Source: an uncultured Bacteroidales bacterium (GTDB taxonomy: Bacteria > Bacteroidota > Bacteroidia > Bacteroidales > Bacteroidaceae). From it: 64,000 nt of DNA. Numbering within the stretch: the first letter of the stretch is position 1; each line of letters begins with the position of its first letter. Below are positions 1 through 8,968 of this stretch, in pieces. Position numbers and translations under genes: made by a program. The DNA lies in the NCBI GenBank assembly GCA_902774335.1, contig CACYHW010000012.1, positions 1 through 64,000 on the forward strand. The letters are read 5' to 3'. Under the pieces are notes generated by a model. It did no database searches and was not told the origin of the DNA. It worked only from the letters and a program-made list of their open reading frames with translations.

Positions 1-471
1 CCCATCCTGATGGTGGACAACTATCTGCCCGTCTTTGACATGAACCAGCAGATGGCCATCGACAAGCACACGGACGAGAATCTGGCCACCATCCTCGAAG
101 AGGTGGGCGCGCACAAGGACTTCATCGCTCCTGCCGAGATGGGCTTTTTCAACAAGGATATGCTCAAGGGGATGCAGGACCAGCACTTCTCCATGACGGC
201 AGAGCGCTTGCTGCAGTTGCGGGAAGACCGCTGCATCCAGTGCATGACCTGCGCCAACGTCTGCCCCCACAAGAACTTCTCCCTTGCGGATAACGGCGTA
301 TCATTCAGCGGCGAATGCGAGTACTGCCTCGCTTGCGTACACGCCTGCCCGCAGATAGCCCTCACACTCCGATCGGACCGCGAAGGCTTACCCGGCGAGC
401 GCAATCCCGAGGCCCGGTACCGCCATCCCAAGGTGACCCTGGCCGATATCGTCCGGTCCAACAAACAGTAA
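1..471 (+). CDS. EFR1-type ferredoxin, C-terminal part (5' end outside window)
   Basis: The reading frame is open to the first base of the window, so the N-terminal part of the protein is missing and the ATG at 10 is probably internal. The visible 150 or so residues carry two four-cysteine clusters, CIQCMTCANVC and CEYCLACVHAC, which fit two [4Fe-4S] clusters of a bacterial-type ferredoxin. In the EFR1 family these follow a flavodoxin-like domain, which would lie upstream of the window. A complete protein of the same architecture is encoded at 38354-39121. The likely role is cytoplasmic electron transfer; the partner is unknown. The gene ends in TAA at 469-471 and is followed by an AraC-type regulator on the same strand. 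Confidence 0.8.
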   Translation, partial: PILMVDNYLPVFDMNQQMAIDKHTDENLATILEEVGAHKDFIAPAEMGFFNKDMLKGMQDQHFSMTAERLLQLREDRCIQCMTCANVCPHKNFSLADNGVSFSGECEYCLACVHACPQIALTLRSDREGLPGERNPEARYRHPKVTLADIVRSNKQ

Positions 472-575
472 TAGAAAATCATCCTTTCTTCATATTGTGG
501 CAATATTGTAGTTTTTGTGTATAGAACCACTGTATCTTGGCCGATATCTGATCCACATACTTGTCGGAAAATCAC

Positions 576-584
576 TATATTTGC
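576..584 (+). promoter_or_regulatory. -7 box TATATTTGC before the AraC gene
   Basis: Exact match to the Bacteroidota -7 element TAnnTTTG. It ends only 4 nt before the ATG at 589, so the transcript would be leaderless or nearly so. No clear -33 element was identified. Confidence 0.5.
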
Positions 585-588
585 TACA

Positions 589-1389
589 ATGACAAACGAG
601 ATTATCATCCGTAACTCCCTGGAAGGAATTGGGGAAGGCGAGGTTGCGCTCCACCTGGCCCATATCCTCTGTTTGGAAGGCAACTGCGAAATCGACTATA
701 ACGACACTACTTTCACCATCCGGGAGAAAGACTGCACGATCATCCGGTCTACCCAGTTGGTCACGGCAGTCAGACCGTCCGCTGATTTCCGGGTCGAGGT
801 CATATATGTGGATCCGGTGTTCATCGAGAAGTCGACACCGAACAACAACTATGGGATGCGCGGCTCGCTATCCCTGGCGCAGGATCCGGTCATGCATCTC
901 ACGGATGAAGAATTTGATCGTTGCCGGAGGGATTTCGAGGAAGTCGGGCGGCGCCGAATGATGGTGTGGCACCATTTCCTGGACGACATGATGGTCAGTA
1001 CCATCCAGACGCTCATCCTGGACTTCTATGATTTCCATGCCCGCATCAATGGATTGGTAGAAGTTCAGAGCCAGTCGGCAACCGTCATGCAGCGGTTTAT
1101 CGGCATGCTGGAGCGAGGCGACTATCGGCAGAACCGGGAGGTAACCTACTATGCTTCCGAACTATGCATAGCTCCGAAGTACCTTTCAGAAATCAGCAAG
1201 TCCGTTACGGGCAATTCGGCCAACTGGTGGATCAACCGATTCACGGTCCTTGATATTTCCCGCCAGTTGAGAGATAGGAGCCTCAGCTTCGTGGACATTT
1301 CCGAAATGTTCAACTTCTCCTCTCCGGCCTATTTCAGCCGTTACGTCCAACGGTACCTGGGCGAGTCACCTTCCGAGTATCGGGGCTGA
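589..1389 (+). CDS. AraC-family transcriptional regulator
   Basis: A 266-residue protein with an N-terminal cupin-like ligand/dimer region and a C-terminal double helix-turn-helix of the AraC/XylS type at about residues 160-265. The second HTH contains FVDISEMFNFSSPAYFSRY followed by YLGESPSEYR, the classic AraC signature (xxIAxxxGFxsxsyFsrxFkkxxGxsPxeyR). It should act as a cytoplasmic DNA-binding regulator; the ligand and targets are unknown. The open frame extends upstream to 517, but the ATG at 589 gives the usual N-terminus and sits just after a -7 box. It converges on the long fimbrial operon, and the intergenic stretch contains a palindrome at 1427-1440 and an inverted repeat at 1541-1607. 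Confidence 0.85.
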   Translation: MTNEIIIRNSLEGIGEGEVALHLAHILCLEGNCEIDYNDTTFTIREKDCTIIRSTQLVTAVRPSADFRVEVIYVDPVFIEKSTPNNNYGMRGSLSLAQDPVMHLTDEEFDRCRRDFEEVGRRRMMVWHHFLDDMMVSTIQTLILDFYDFHARINGLVEVQSQSATVMQRFIGMLERGDYRQNREVTYYASELCIAPKYLSEISKSVTGNSANWWINRFTVLDISRQLRDRSLSFVDISEMFNFSSPAYFSRYVQRYLGESPSEYRG

Positions 1390-1426
1390 TTCTGTCAAAA
1401 GGCTTGTCACAAAAAACGCCGATTCC

Positions 1427-1440
1427 GTCACAATTGTGAC
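1427..1440. promoter_or_regulatory. Perfect 14-bp palindrome GTCACAATTGTGAC
   Basis: A perfect dyad lying between the converging AraC gene and the fimbrial operon. A related TTGTCACAA half-site lies just upstream at about 1404-1412. It could be an operator or a transcript-end hairpin; no T-run follows it, which argues against an intrinsic terminator. Confidence 0.3.
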
Positions 1441-1540
1441 AAATAAATCGCGTAGCTCACTGATAATCACACCCCATTAAAACCCTCCGGCAGCCTCTGG
1501 AAAGTAAGTAATATTCTGCATCGGCAAGTAAAAACTAACA

Positions 1541-1607
1541 CATTAGGGACGGTTCCTAATGTTGCAGTTTTCCCGCAAAACTAACACATTAGGAACCGTC
1601 CCTAATG
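1541..1607. repeat. GGGACGGTTC inverted repeat (REP-like), copy 1
   Basis: Two 21-bp arms, 1541-1561 and 1587-1607, are exact reverse complements of each other. Each arm is also partly self-complementary (CATTAGG...CCTAATG). The core GGGACGGTTC is shared with the larger element at 24369-24512. It lies immediately after the stop codon (1608-1610) of the last fimbrillin reading frame, where it could stop transcription or protect the 3' end of the mRNA. The GGGGACGGTTC core recalls palindromic repeats linked to REP-associated tyrosine transposases (RAYTs) in other bacteria; that link is inference. Confidence 0.7.
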
Positions 1608-3547
1608 TTAAAGAACCTGCGGGAAACTTGCAGTAGAGTATACGAACGAGAACCTCTCAACCGTGGGGTTGGCGGAGTACCAGGTCTCCAGCGACTGGTT
1701 AAGAGACTCCGTGAATGACTCCTGCTGCATCTCGTAGAGGGACTGCGGCTGAGGGCAGTCTATCTGTCCGCTGTTAACGGCAGCGATGCTGTAAGCCGTA
1801 CCTCCATCCACCTATTGTCGGTAACCAGACCCGCCGGGCCGTGGGTATCGCCTATATGGCAACTGGCATAGATTACTCCGCTGTTAAATGCGGCAATGGC
1901 ACCTCCGTCGGCGGTAACGTCATCGGCTATACGGCATGCTCCGATAATTCCAGCGTTGCTCACCGTAAGCGCTCCGCCGCCCTGTATGCTGCCTATTGTA
2001 GTTATCTGAACCTGAATCACCTGCGCATCGGACCCCAATGAGGCAAACAGAGGCTTGCCGCAGAGACGGTTCACATAGCGGTTACCGCCCAGATATGTAC
2101 CCTGGAACGGATGGTCGGCATCACCTATACCTATCCAACTTACGGGTGCCACATGGGAGTTCTCATCCTCGGCACTGGTCATGGATGTGCCGGACTGCAT
2201 GGTGATATCGGCGTCCTGCAGTACATATCTGCCCCGGAACGATAATCCGCCGCTCACCTCATGGGCAAACGAAAGCATCTGCTGTGACGATGTTATACGG
2301 AAAGGATGTTCCATAGAGCCGTCATTGCCGTATATATCCTTTAAGATAGCACCGTCAAGATAGAGCCAGGTGGCATCATCGGCAGTAGCGGCAGCCATAT
2401 CATGAGTGGTTACGGGACTGGTTATGTCCATGAATGTTGATTTCTTGCGCAGTTCACCAAGGTCCGGGGTTGAGACATAGTTCCAGTCATTGTACTCCAC
2501 ACCCATGAACATCTGCTCGTCCTTATGGTTGAGTGATATGTTGAGTGTTGTGCACTGTCCCGAATGGAAGTTTACAGGAGTACTGAATGAACCTGCATAG
2601 GTGCGCACAAGCGGGTCACCCGTAGGATTCATGGGATCAGGATATGTAACGGTAAATGAGAACTCCAGAGGCCTGTCATTTCCGTTGATGGCATGGAATG
2701 TCTCGTCCTGGGGTGTGGTCAGGCCATAAAAGGTAAAGGTCTTGCTCTGAGCCGTACCCTCACCATCAGCATCCGGAATCCATAGACGGATATCCTTTAC
2801 GGTCTGCACTGCAGCACCAAAATCCAGAACCCTGAGAGTCCTGCTGTCACCGCCCCACGTAAAACGGGCGGGCTGGTCAAGCAGCCTCAGGTCACTTACC
2901 GTGACTCTGGTATCGACCGCGCCGGAACTGGCCGCAAAGTTCTTGATATTTACTATGACCCGAACATTGCTCAGGGCATGATTAAAGCTAACTTTGGTTG
3001 ACAGACCGCCGGTCTCGGCAACGGTCTTTGTGTTATAGTCAAGCAGCAGGTCCTCTACAGAAATGGCTCCGTTACCGGATGTAAAATCCAGTTCAGTCTC
3101 TCCATGTCCCAACTCACCGGCATATGTGCCGTCCCCGTTATCGGTCCAGTGATAATCCGTTGCAGGCAGGCTATAACCTATGAACGTATGTTCTGACGCA
3201 CCGTCAGTCCAATATATTTTCTCAGGTAGGTTGCCCTCTTCACGTTCCCAGCTCTTGCCTTCATAGTAGTAATACCTGATATCGCCGTACGTGAACTGGG
3301 TCAAAGGGTTTGATGTACGCCTGATGGTGGTGAACACGATCCTGTCATCGGCCTTGAAACCGGTACGTCCCACACTGACTCCAAGTTCAGCCACGGCACG
3401 CGTAACTGGGCCGCCGTCTATGGTGGCGATAAGGTTCCTAATCTCAAGATCCTCCTCCTGGAAAGGTCTCTCCCCGGCGCTGCAGCTGCAAAGGAGTGCC
3501 GCCACGCCAAGAAACAACCATATGCTTTTGTTTTTAATCACTCTCAT
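1608..3547 (-). pseudogene. Fimbrillin-like lipoprotein, pilin 11, with a frameshift near 1811
   Basis: Last gene of the fimbrial operon. The ATG at 3547 gives a lipoprotein signal with Cys at residue 22 (LLCSC) and the fimbrillin maturation-type motif VTR at residue 50. A fimbrillin sandwich with a HALSNV segment follows. At about residues 414-431 comes RITSSQQMLSFAHEVSGG, which leads into a repetitive Gly/Asn-rich, beta-helix-like part. The main frame stops at 1760. The next frame continues from about 1811 with GGTAYSIAAVNSG and a normal-looking C-terminus (LNQSLETWYSANP...) to the stop at 1608. The two pieces together make one coherent protein of about 645 residues, so a 1-2 base shift near 1800-1815 interrupts it. 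This may be a real mutation, phase variation or an assembly error. Confidence 0.75.
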
Positions 3548-3550
3548 CAC

Positions 3551-4585
3551 CTAATTTATCTGCATGGTAATCCTATAGAGCCTGCCCTGTTCAAAATCCG
3601 TCAGGTCAAGCGTCATGCTGTAACGCCTCTCTCCGTCACGCAGCCAGAAAACCGCCTTGTCAGCCAATGTACAGGGCGGCACGATAAGCCGATAGCATTT
3701 CTGCCCGGCATTATAGGCCGTATATGTACCCGTACACCCTATCTCACTTATAGGTTTGGCCGATGCGTTTCTGAGAGCGTCATTCACCACTGCAACCCCA
3801 ATCACCTTACCGTTCTGCTCCTTAGTGCAGGAATGCTTGCTTCTGTAACCGTAATCATTTGAGTTGACCTTGCTTTTGGCAGCATAATAGTCACCTACAA
3901 TCACCTCAGCCTGGTCTATGTCCGGCATGCCCTCAAGCGTAAGGACCGCATTGTCCGATATCCCCGGTCCGTTATCATCGATGGTAACCATAAGGGCTGC
4001 CATCACATGACTGAAACTGAGATGCACATTATATGAGCCGGTCTGCTGTATGGTCTGTGCCCACATCAGGTCCGATGCCTTGTAATCCGCCTCCTTGGTC
4101 TGGTTGGCATGGAACACATTGCTGTACTGCTCCACACGAGTGTTGTTTCCGGCCATGAATATCTGCTCCTCGCTCCAGGTCTGTGCCGTATAGACATAGG
4201 GGGTCTGCTGAGCCTCAAAGCGGTCATATACATTGGGCGATGCCGACGGGTTGTAGTCTCCGTTTATGTCATAACCGTCGGCCGATGTCAGCGTAGCCCA
4301 CTCTCCCTCATTCCATTTGAGCAGCCAGAAAGCGTCAAAGCTGTTACCGTATGTGGTCTCACCAAACTCCGTATGAGATGAGAACGGGCAGATTACCTTA
4401 AGCTTTATCTTGTCACCGTTCTCAAAACCGTTACCGGCCAGGTTGACACGGGTCATTTGCTCTCCGTCAAAACCGGTCACCGATGTGGAAAAGGTGAGCA
4501 TGCCCTGAACGGATGCCGGTTCATCCTTGGAACAGCCTGCCGCAGCCAGGGCGCCGCACAAAAGCAATATCCTGAATATCTTCAT
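3551..4585 (-). CDS. Fimbrillin-like lipoprotein, pilin 10
   Basis: A 344-residue lipoprotein, the shortest pilin in the operon. The ATG at 4585 (MKIFRILLLCG) gives a signal peptide with lipobox AAGC (Cys18) and the conserved MTR motif at residue 46. The core contains the fimbrillin signature LSFSHVMAALMV. It ends soon after the beta-sandwich (GRLYRITMQIN), without the C-terminal W-motif or beta-helix extension found in its neighbours. The upstream TTG at 4600 is less likely. The gene starts 11 bases after pilin 9, and its stop is 3 bases before the pilin 11 start. The family is exported as lipoproteins, cleaved after an Arg, and polymerised by donor-strand exchange (type V pili). Whether this one is a stalk or minor subunit cannot be told. 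Confidence 0.75.
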   Translation of the reverse strand: MKIFRILLLCGALAAAGCSKDEPASVQGMLTFSTSVTGFDGEQMTRVNLAGNGFENGDKIKLKVICPFSSHTEFGETTYGNSFDAFWLLKWNEGEWATLTSADGYDINGDYNPSASPNVYDRFEAQQTPYVYTAQTWSEEQIFMAGNNTRVEQYSNVFHANQTKEADYKASDLMWAQTIQQTGSYNVHLSFSHVMAALMVTIDDNGPGISDNAVLTLEGMPDIDQAEVIVGDYYAAKSKVNSNDYGYRSKHSCTKEQNGKVIGVAVVNDALRNASAKPISEIGCTGTYTAYNAGQKCYRLIVPPCTLADKAVFWLRDGERRYSMTLDLTDFEQGRLYRITMQIN

Positions 4586-4596
4586 AATACTCTCAT

Positions 4597-7239
4597 TCAA
4601 TTATTCTGCAACAACGGATTCCATGAGTTCTCCACTACCGGTGCTCCCTGTACCAGGACCGGATAAAGATGGGTATAGCCCACACTTGATGTCCTGTACT
4701 GCATATTGCAGGGATACCCGGATCCAATAGTTGAACTGTTATATCTGGAGATGGCATAGTTCATGGCTTTCCATGGAGCCAGTCCGTATATCTCCTTCTT
4801 CATGTTTGCGCTCAACGAGTTGTAATCAGCATTTGAGCCCAGCAGATAGTCATTCTTGGCCTTGAGGATATGTGACTTGCTGCCACGTATGTACTGTTGG
4901 GGGCCATATGCATCTTTTATGCTTCCCACGGCGTTGGTGCCGGGTGATTTCTCAACATCATAGAAGTTGCACATGAAAGTGCCCCACTCTATGGCGTTCT
5001 GGGCCTGAGGAGCAAAGAAAGCGGATTTGGCAGCGGTGCCGTAGGCTCCCAGCAACGCACCGGTACCGGACGGAATGCCTGCAGCAGCCTGCATGCAACC
5101 CAGCATGGTAAGGTTATCGGCCTCACCTACCAGCGCACCGCCGGCATCGCCTACATGAATGCATCCCACCACATAACTGGTTCCGGTAAGGGAACGGGCT
5201 ATAGAGTTGCCCGTACTGTTGCACAGCATTGATATGCCGGCTATATAGCAGCCCCATCCTACGGTGCCGCTGGACGTTGCGCTGTTGAGCAGACAGAGGT
5301 TATGTGTACTCTCAATCCTCAGATTGGTGATGGCTCCGTCCATTACGTTGTCAAACAGGTATCCGCTCTGCATGTTCACATTCACAAGCGTATGTCCGTT
5401 ACCCTTAAAGTTTCCACGGAACGGACTTGCAGCCTGTTCACCTATACTTGGCAATTCCCAGTCATAGAAGTCCAGGTCCTGAGTGAGATTTATCTCATAT
5501 CGGTTGCCGAAATCAGTGTCGTAGAAATCCATGGGGCCTGTCACATAATCCTCTATCACATGAGCCGCCTGAGTGGAAACCGTAGGATAGAAATGGGGAT
5601 AGAACACATATCCCATGGACTCGGCCTCCTCCATGGTAATCTGCAGCGGGTTACCCTCTGAGTCGGTCTCGTTATCCAGGATCCACCAGTAGGTCTCGAA
5701 TCCGTCCTCATCCCTTATCTCATCACCGTTGGCATCCTTGCGTATCTCGCCACGGGTCAGGCCGCTCATCCTGGTGGCAGCCGTTCCGTTTACCAGTTTT
5801 ATGAATGTGATGAACTCCTTCCTGTTGCTTATGCTGAATTCGGGAATAAAATCCCCGCCTCCCAGCGCCGTTTTGGCAGCGGTCCTGTAGGCATTTGTCC
5901 ACCATCTGAAATCCAGGCTCTCCCTGGAGTGCGCCTCATCAACAGCATCATCAGTGCCAAGGTCCTGTTCACTCCATGAGAAGTTGTCCGATGCCGTAAT
6001 GGTAAACCTGTCATAATGGTAACCCACGCTGAAAAGATAGCTGTAGCCGGCTTTCAGCACAAGTCCGTCAGGGAATGCCGCATCACCGTTCTCTTTCTTT
6101 ATGTCACTGAGTGCGAATATGTGCCATGACCCTTCTGTTCCCTGCGTGGCGGCCTTGTCACCGCTGTTCACGTCATACAGCCATACGCGGAAACGGGTGC
6201 ATGAAGGCAACCTGAGTTCCTGTCCGGCACCGGTATCGCTCATGTCAAATGGGATTGACATCATGTACAGGCGTCCGTCATTGTTATTGAATACAGGGTG
6301 CTGTACGTTATCCTTTATCTCCGCAGCACTCAATGTGCCTATCTTTACGATTCCGTCGGCTGTACCATACTTCTCCAGATTCCTGAAATCCGTATCATCA
6401 CCGTTGTACAGGGCCTGTGTCATGGCGTTGAGCCTGAAAGTCGCATCATCCACTCCGGCCGGCATGCACATTCTTTCATACACCTCCATCACCCGGCGGC
6501 ACTCCTCCATGGCCTGCTCATCGGTCTTGTCCGTCTCGGCATTGTCATGGGCATTCGTATCGGCGTTGTCAGCACGCTTATAGTCATGCCAGTCACTGCA
6601 AATCACGGCACTGCCGAACTCATTTCCGGCCTTGCATACCAGTCCTATCCTGCATGCTATATGACGCATGGAGAGCGGGATATTGAAGGTAGGACCCGAT
6701 ACCGTTACCCAGTCCGATACCGTAAAGTCAGGATAGAAGCTACCCTTGGTTCCGGCATCGAGCCTGCCGGCCAGGTTGCTGCGTCCCCAGGCGCGGAATC
6801 GTACGGTCTTTCCGTTCTCCCAGGTCAGTGAATCGGCCGCAGTCTGAATCTGAGGGGTTGATCCGGGATCATCGGACTTGAGTTTACCGGCCATGGGAAT
6901 CCAGTCTGAATTGAGTGAGACCGATGTACCCGCAGCATAATCCATCTTGAGATAATAGGTGCGGAAAGCCTCGGCATCACTGTCAAACGCCGTACCCGAT
7001 GTCCCTATCGCATACTGACGGAAAATACGCATCTGGTCACCCTCATTGAATGAACCGTCATGATGATATGTGGCACGCGTGATGAACGCATCGGACATGG
7101 AAGCGTTGAAATTCACCCTGTGTCCTATCAGCAGTGCCCCTTCATTCTCAAACGGGGCATTCTCATAGGCCGTGCAGGATGCAGTCACCACGGCAGCAAA
7201 GAGTAATATGATGTTTCTTATCTTCATTGGGCAGGTCAT
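4597..7239 (-). CDS. Large fimbrillin-like lipoprotein with beta-helix region, pilin 9 (tip adhesin candidate)
   Basis: An 880-residue protein. The lipobox is TASC (Cys22) and the maturation-type motif is ITR at residue 55. The N-terminal half is fimbrillin-like and contains long inserts. At about residues 466-482 the segment ISNRKEFITFIKLVNG leads into a second half with GNFKGNGHTLVNV, GYLFDNV and repeated Gly/Asn turns, typical of a right-handed beta-helix or GLUG-like fold. The start at 7239 overlaps the preceding stop by ATGA; an internal ATG at 7227 (MKIRN) gives a more typical signal peptide. Size and modular build suggest a tip or adhesive subunit; this is inference from architecture, and the ligand is unknown. 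Confidence 0.75.
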   Translation of the reverse strand: MTCPMKIRNIILLFAAVVTASCTAYENAPFENEGALLIGHRVNFNASMSDAFITRATYHHDGSFNEGDQMRIFRQYAIGTSGTAFDSDAEAFRTYYLKMDYAAGTSVSLNSDWIPMAGKLKSDDPGSTPQIQTAADSLTWENGKTVRFRAWGRSNLAGRLDAGTKGSFYPDFTVSDWVTVSGPTFNIPLSMRHIACRIGLVCKAGNEFGSAVICSDWHDYKRADNADTNAHDNAETDKTDEQAMEECRRVMEVYERMCMPAGVDDATFRLNAMTQALYNGDDTDFRNLEKYGTADGIVKIGTLSAAEIKDNVQHPVFNNNDGRLYMMSIPFDMSDTGAGQELRLPSCTRFRVWLYDVNSGDKAATQGTEGSWHIFALSDIKKENGDAAFPDGLVLKAGYSYLFSVGYHYDRFTITASDNFSWSEQDLGTDDAVDEAHSRESLDFRWWTNAYRTAAKTALGGGDFIPEFSISNRKEFITFIKLVNGTAATRMSGLTRGEIRKDANGDEIRDEDGFETYWWILDNETDSEGNPLQITMEEAESMGYVFYPHFYPTVSTQAAHVIEDYVTGPMDFYDTDFGNRYEINLTQDLDFYDWELPSIGEQAASPFRGNFKGNGHTLVNVNMQSGYLFDNVMDGAITNLRIESTHNLCLLNSATSSGTVGWGCYIAGISMLCNSTGNSIARSLTGTSYVVGCIHVGDAGGALVGEADNLTMLGCMQAAAGIPSGTGALLGAYGTAAKSAFFAPQAQNAIEWGTFMCNFYDVEKSPGTNAVGSIKDAYGPQQYIRGSKSHILKAKNDYLLGSNADYNSLSANMKKEIYGLAPWKAMNYAISRYNSSTIGSGYPCNMQYRTSSVGYTHLYPVLVQGAPVVENSWNPLLQNN

Positions 7240-8966
7240 TGATACTCAGGGATGGACGGTGTGATATCAGTCATACGGTCCGCTCCGTTCCAACAATTAT
7301 TGACATATCCTGAAATCAGGCTCTCATCCCTGAAAAGGATTCCTCCCGATACACGCACATTCACAGCCTCGGCCCTCCATCCCGTAGTAGGAACCCATAT
7401 GCCATTCTCCTTATGGACATTGGCCTGCCACACGGCGTTTATGTCATCCTCCTGTGCCGTACGGTACGTGCCGTCCAGGCCTGCAAAAAGCCAGTTGCGC
7501 TGAGCGGTCCCGCCGGTGAGCGTTATGGTATGATCCAGGGCATCCAGATGTCCGGTAAAGACAAAATCCTCATCAAACTGAGTCAGGTCTATGGTGATGT
7601 CATTCTTTAGGATGAAATAGTCACCGTGATGTGCACCTCCGGCAGTCGCCTCACGGAGCATCTCAATGAACTTCTCATCACTTACATACTGAGCCTCCTC
7701 ATCCTCACTGTCCGCATCATAATAATGACCGTCAGTAACACCAGCGTCCAGAGTGCCGTTGGTGTAGGCACGCTGCCAGCTGCCGCCGCTTACGGAGAGT
7801 CTGTGCCCGTTTCCGTTATTGACGCCGTAATAGCCGTCATGATGGCTGCTCTCAATCCAGAGGCGTGAGCCGGCACTGTTATAGTCAACCCTCTCGGGGG
7901 TGATTCGCAGGTAGACTACAGTCTCGTCATTGGCGTCCAGGTCAAACGTGAACTGTTTCTCATACTCCAGGTCATTGTCCAGAGTGAGCTCAAAATCTAT
8001 CCTGTTTGAACCGTCCGCACCTGCTACGGACTCGTCATACATCGCCTTCTCATCTTTTGAATAGGTAGGCCTTACAATGATGTCATAGCATGGCGCCATA
8101 CCGTAATCCGTACAGGTATAACCGCTTGCCGCTCCTTTGGACGCATAATCAGCATCGGCAGCCTCCCACTCATCATCAACAGGGAATATGAGTTTACCCG
8201 TCGATTTGCTTTTGTACAGTCTCACGGTCTCTTCTCCCAAATAATGAGGCACGGCCTTACGCTCCTCCTTCCATACCGGATGACCGTCGGCCGATACATA
8301 ATCCAGCGTCTTTACATTACAGAAACGCAGCATGGTTGCATCGGCATCATAGTTCTGAGCATCATAGCCCTTGAGTTTGGTACTCATGCTCCCGTCTATC
8401 AGCACGTAGGCAACCACACGTGCCAGACGGTGCTGGAGCGGAATGGTGATAAGTCCCACCGTAGCCTGGATATCGGCCTTGGGGGGTACAGCGGTGTAGT
8501 GCAGCAGGTCCGTGTAATCCTGATGGGCTTTCTGCTGCTTGAGTCCCTGCGGGATATATACCCCCCGGAACGTATGGGCTCCGTTTCCAAGCCACTTGGC
8601 AGGCACGTCAGTCAGATTGTCCTGAGCATCATATGCTTTCAGGCTGTATACGGTCACGCCGCCCTCTGATTTCAGGGCATCACCCTGACCGTCAACCTCC
8701 AGTTTGAGGCGGGCTTTTCGGCTTTCGGTCTTGGTCAGATATGTTATATCCATACCGGCCGCCAGTCCCTCCTTGAGCCATGGCAGACTCTCAGCGGCTG
8801 TAGTTACAGGTGTGGCTGCGGCCTTGGTTACCATAGTACCGGTGCTCACGCCACCTACACGGATAATGCCGCTTTCATCTATGGATGCCATCCTCTCCAC
8901 ATCAGAACATCCCGCCATAAGCAGAATGAAACATACAGAGCAGATATATCTATTTATCTTATTCAT
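7236..8966 (-). CDS. Fimbrillin-like lipoprotein, pilin 8, with Lys at the cleavage-type site
   Basis: A 576-residue protein with lipobox MAGC (Cys20). Where all other pilins of the operon have T-R, it has MVTK (Lys48). The middle part carries a fimbrillin-type core (LQHRLARVVAYVLIDG). A segment FIEMLREATAGG at about residues 427-438 leads into a short beta-helix-like tail (DFVFTGHLDALDHTITLTGG). It starts 2 bases after pilin 7 ends and overlaps pilin 9 by 4 bases. If maturation of this pilus needs an Arg-specific protease, this subunit should either not be cleaved or be cut at another Arg. It could therefore act as a cap or anchor-like subunit; that is speculative. Confidence 0.7.
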   Translation of the reverse strand: MNKINRYICSVCFILLMAGCSDVERMASIDESGIIRVGGVSTGTMVTKAAATPVTTAAESLPWLKEGLAAGMDITYLTKTESRKARLKLEVDGQGDALKSEGGVTVYSLKAYDAQDNLTDVPAKWLGNGAHTFRGVYIPQGLKQQKAHQDYTDLLHYTAVPPKADIQATVGLITIPLQHRLARVVAYVLIDGSMSTKLKGYDAQNYDADATMLRFCNVKTLDYVSADGHPVWKEERKAVPHYLGEETVRLYKSKSTGKLIFPVDDEWEAADADYASKGAASGYTCTDYGMAPCYDIIVRPTYSKDEKAMYDESVAGADGSNRIDFELTLDNDLEYEKQFTFDLDANDETVVYLRITPERVDYNSAGSRLWIESSHHDGYYGVNNGNGHRLSVSGGSWQRAYTNGTLDAGVTDGHYYDADSEDEEAQYVSDEKFIEMLREATAGGAHHGDYFILKNDITIDLTQFDEDFVFTGHLDALDHTITLTGGTAQRNWLFAGLDGTYRTAQEDDINAVWQANVHKENGIWVPTTGWRAEAVNVRVSGGILFRDESLISGYVNNCWNGADRMTDITPSIPEYQ

Positions 8967-8968
8967 AT

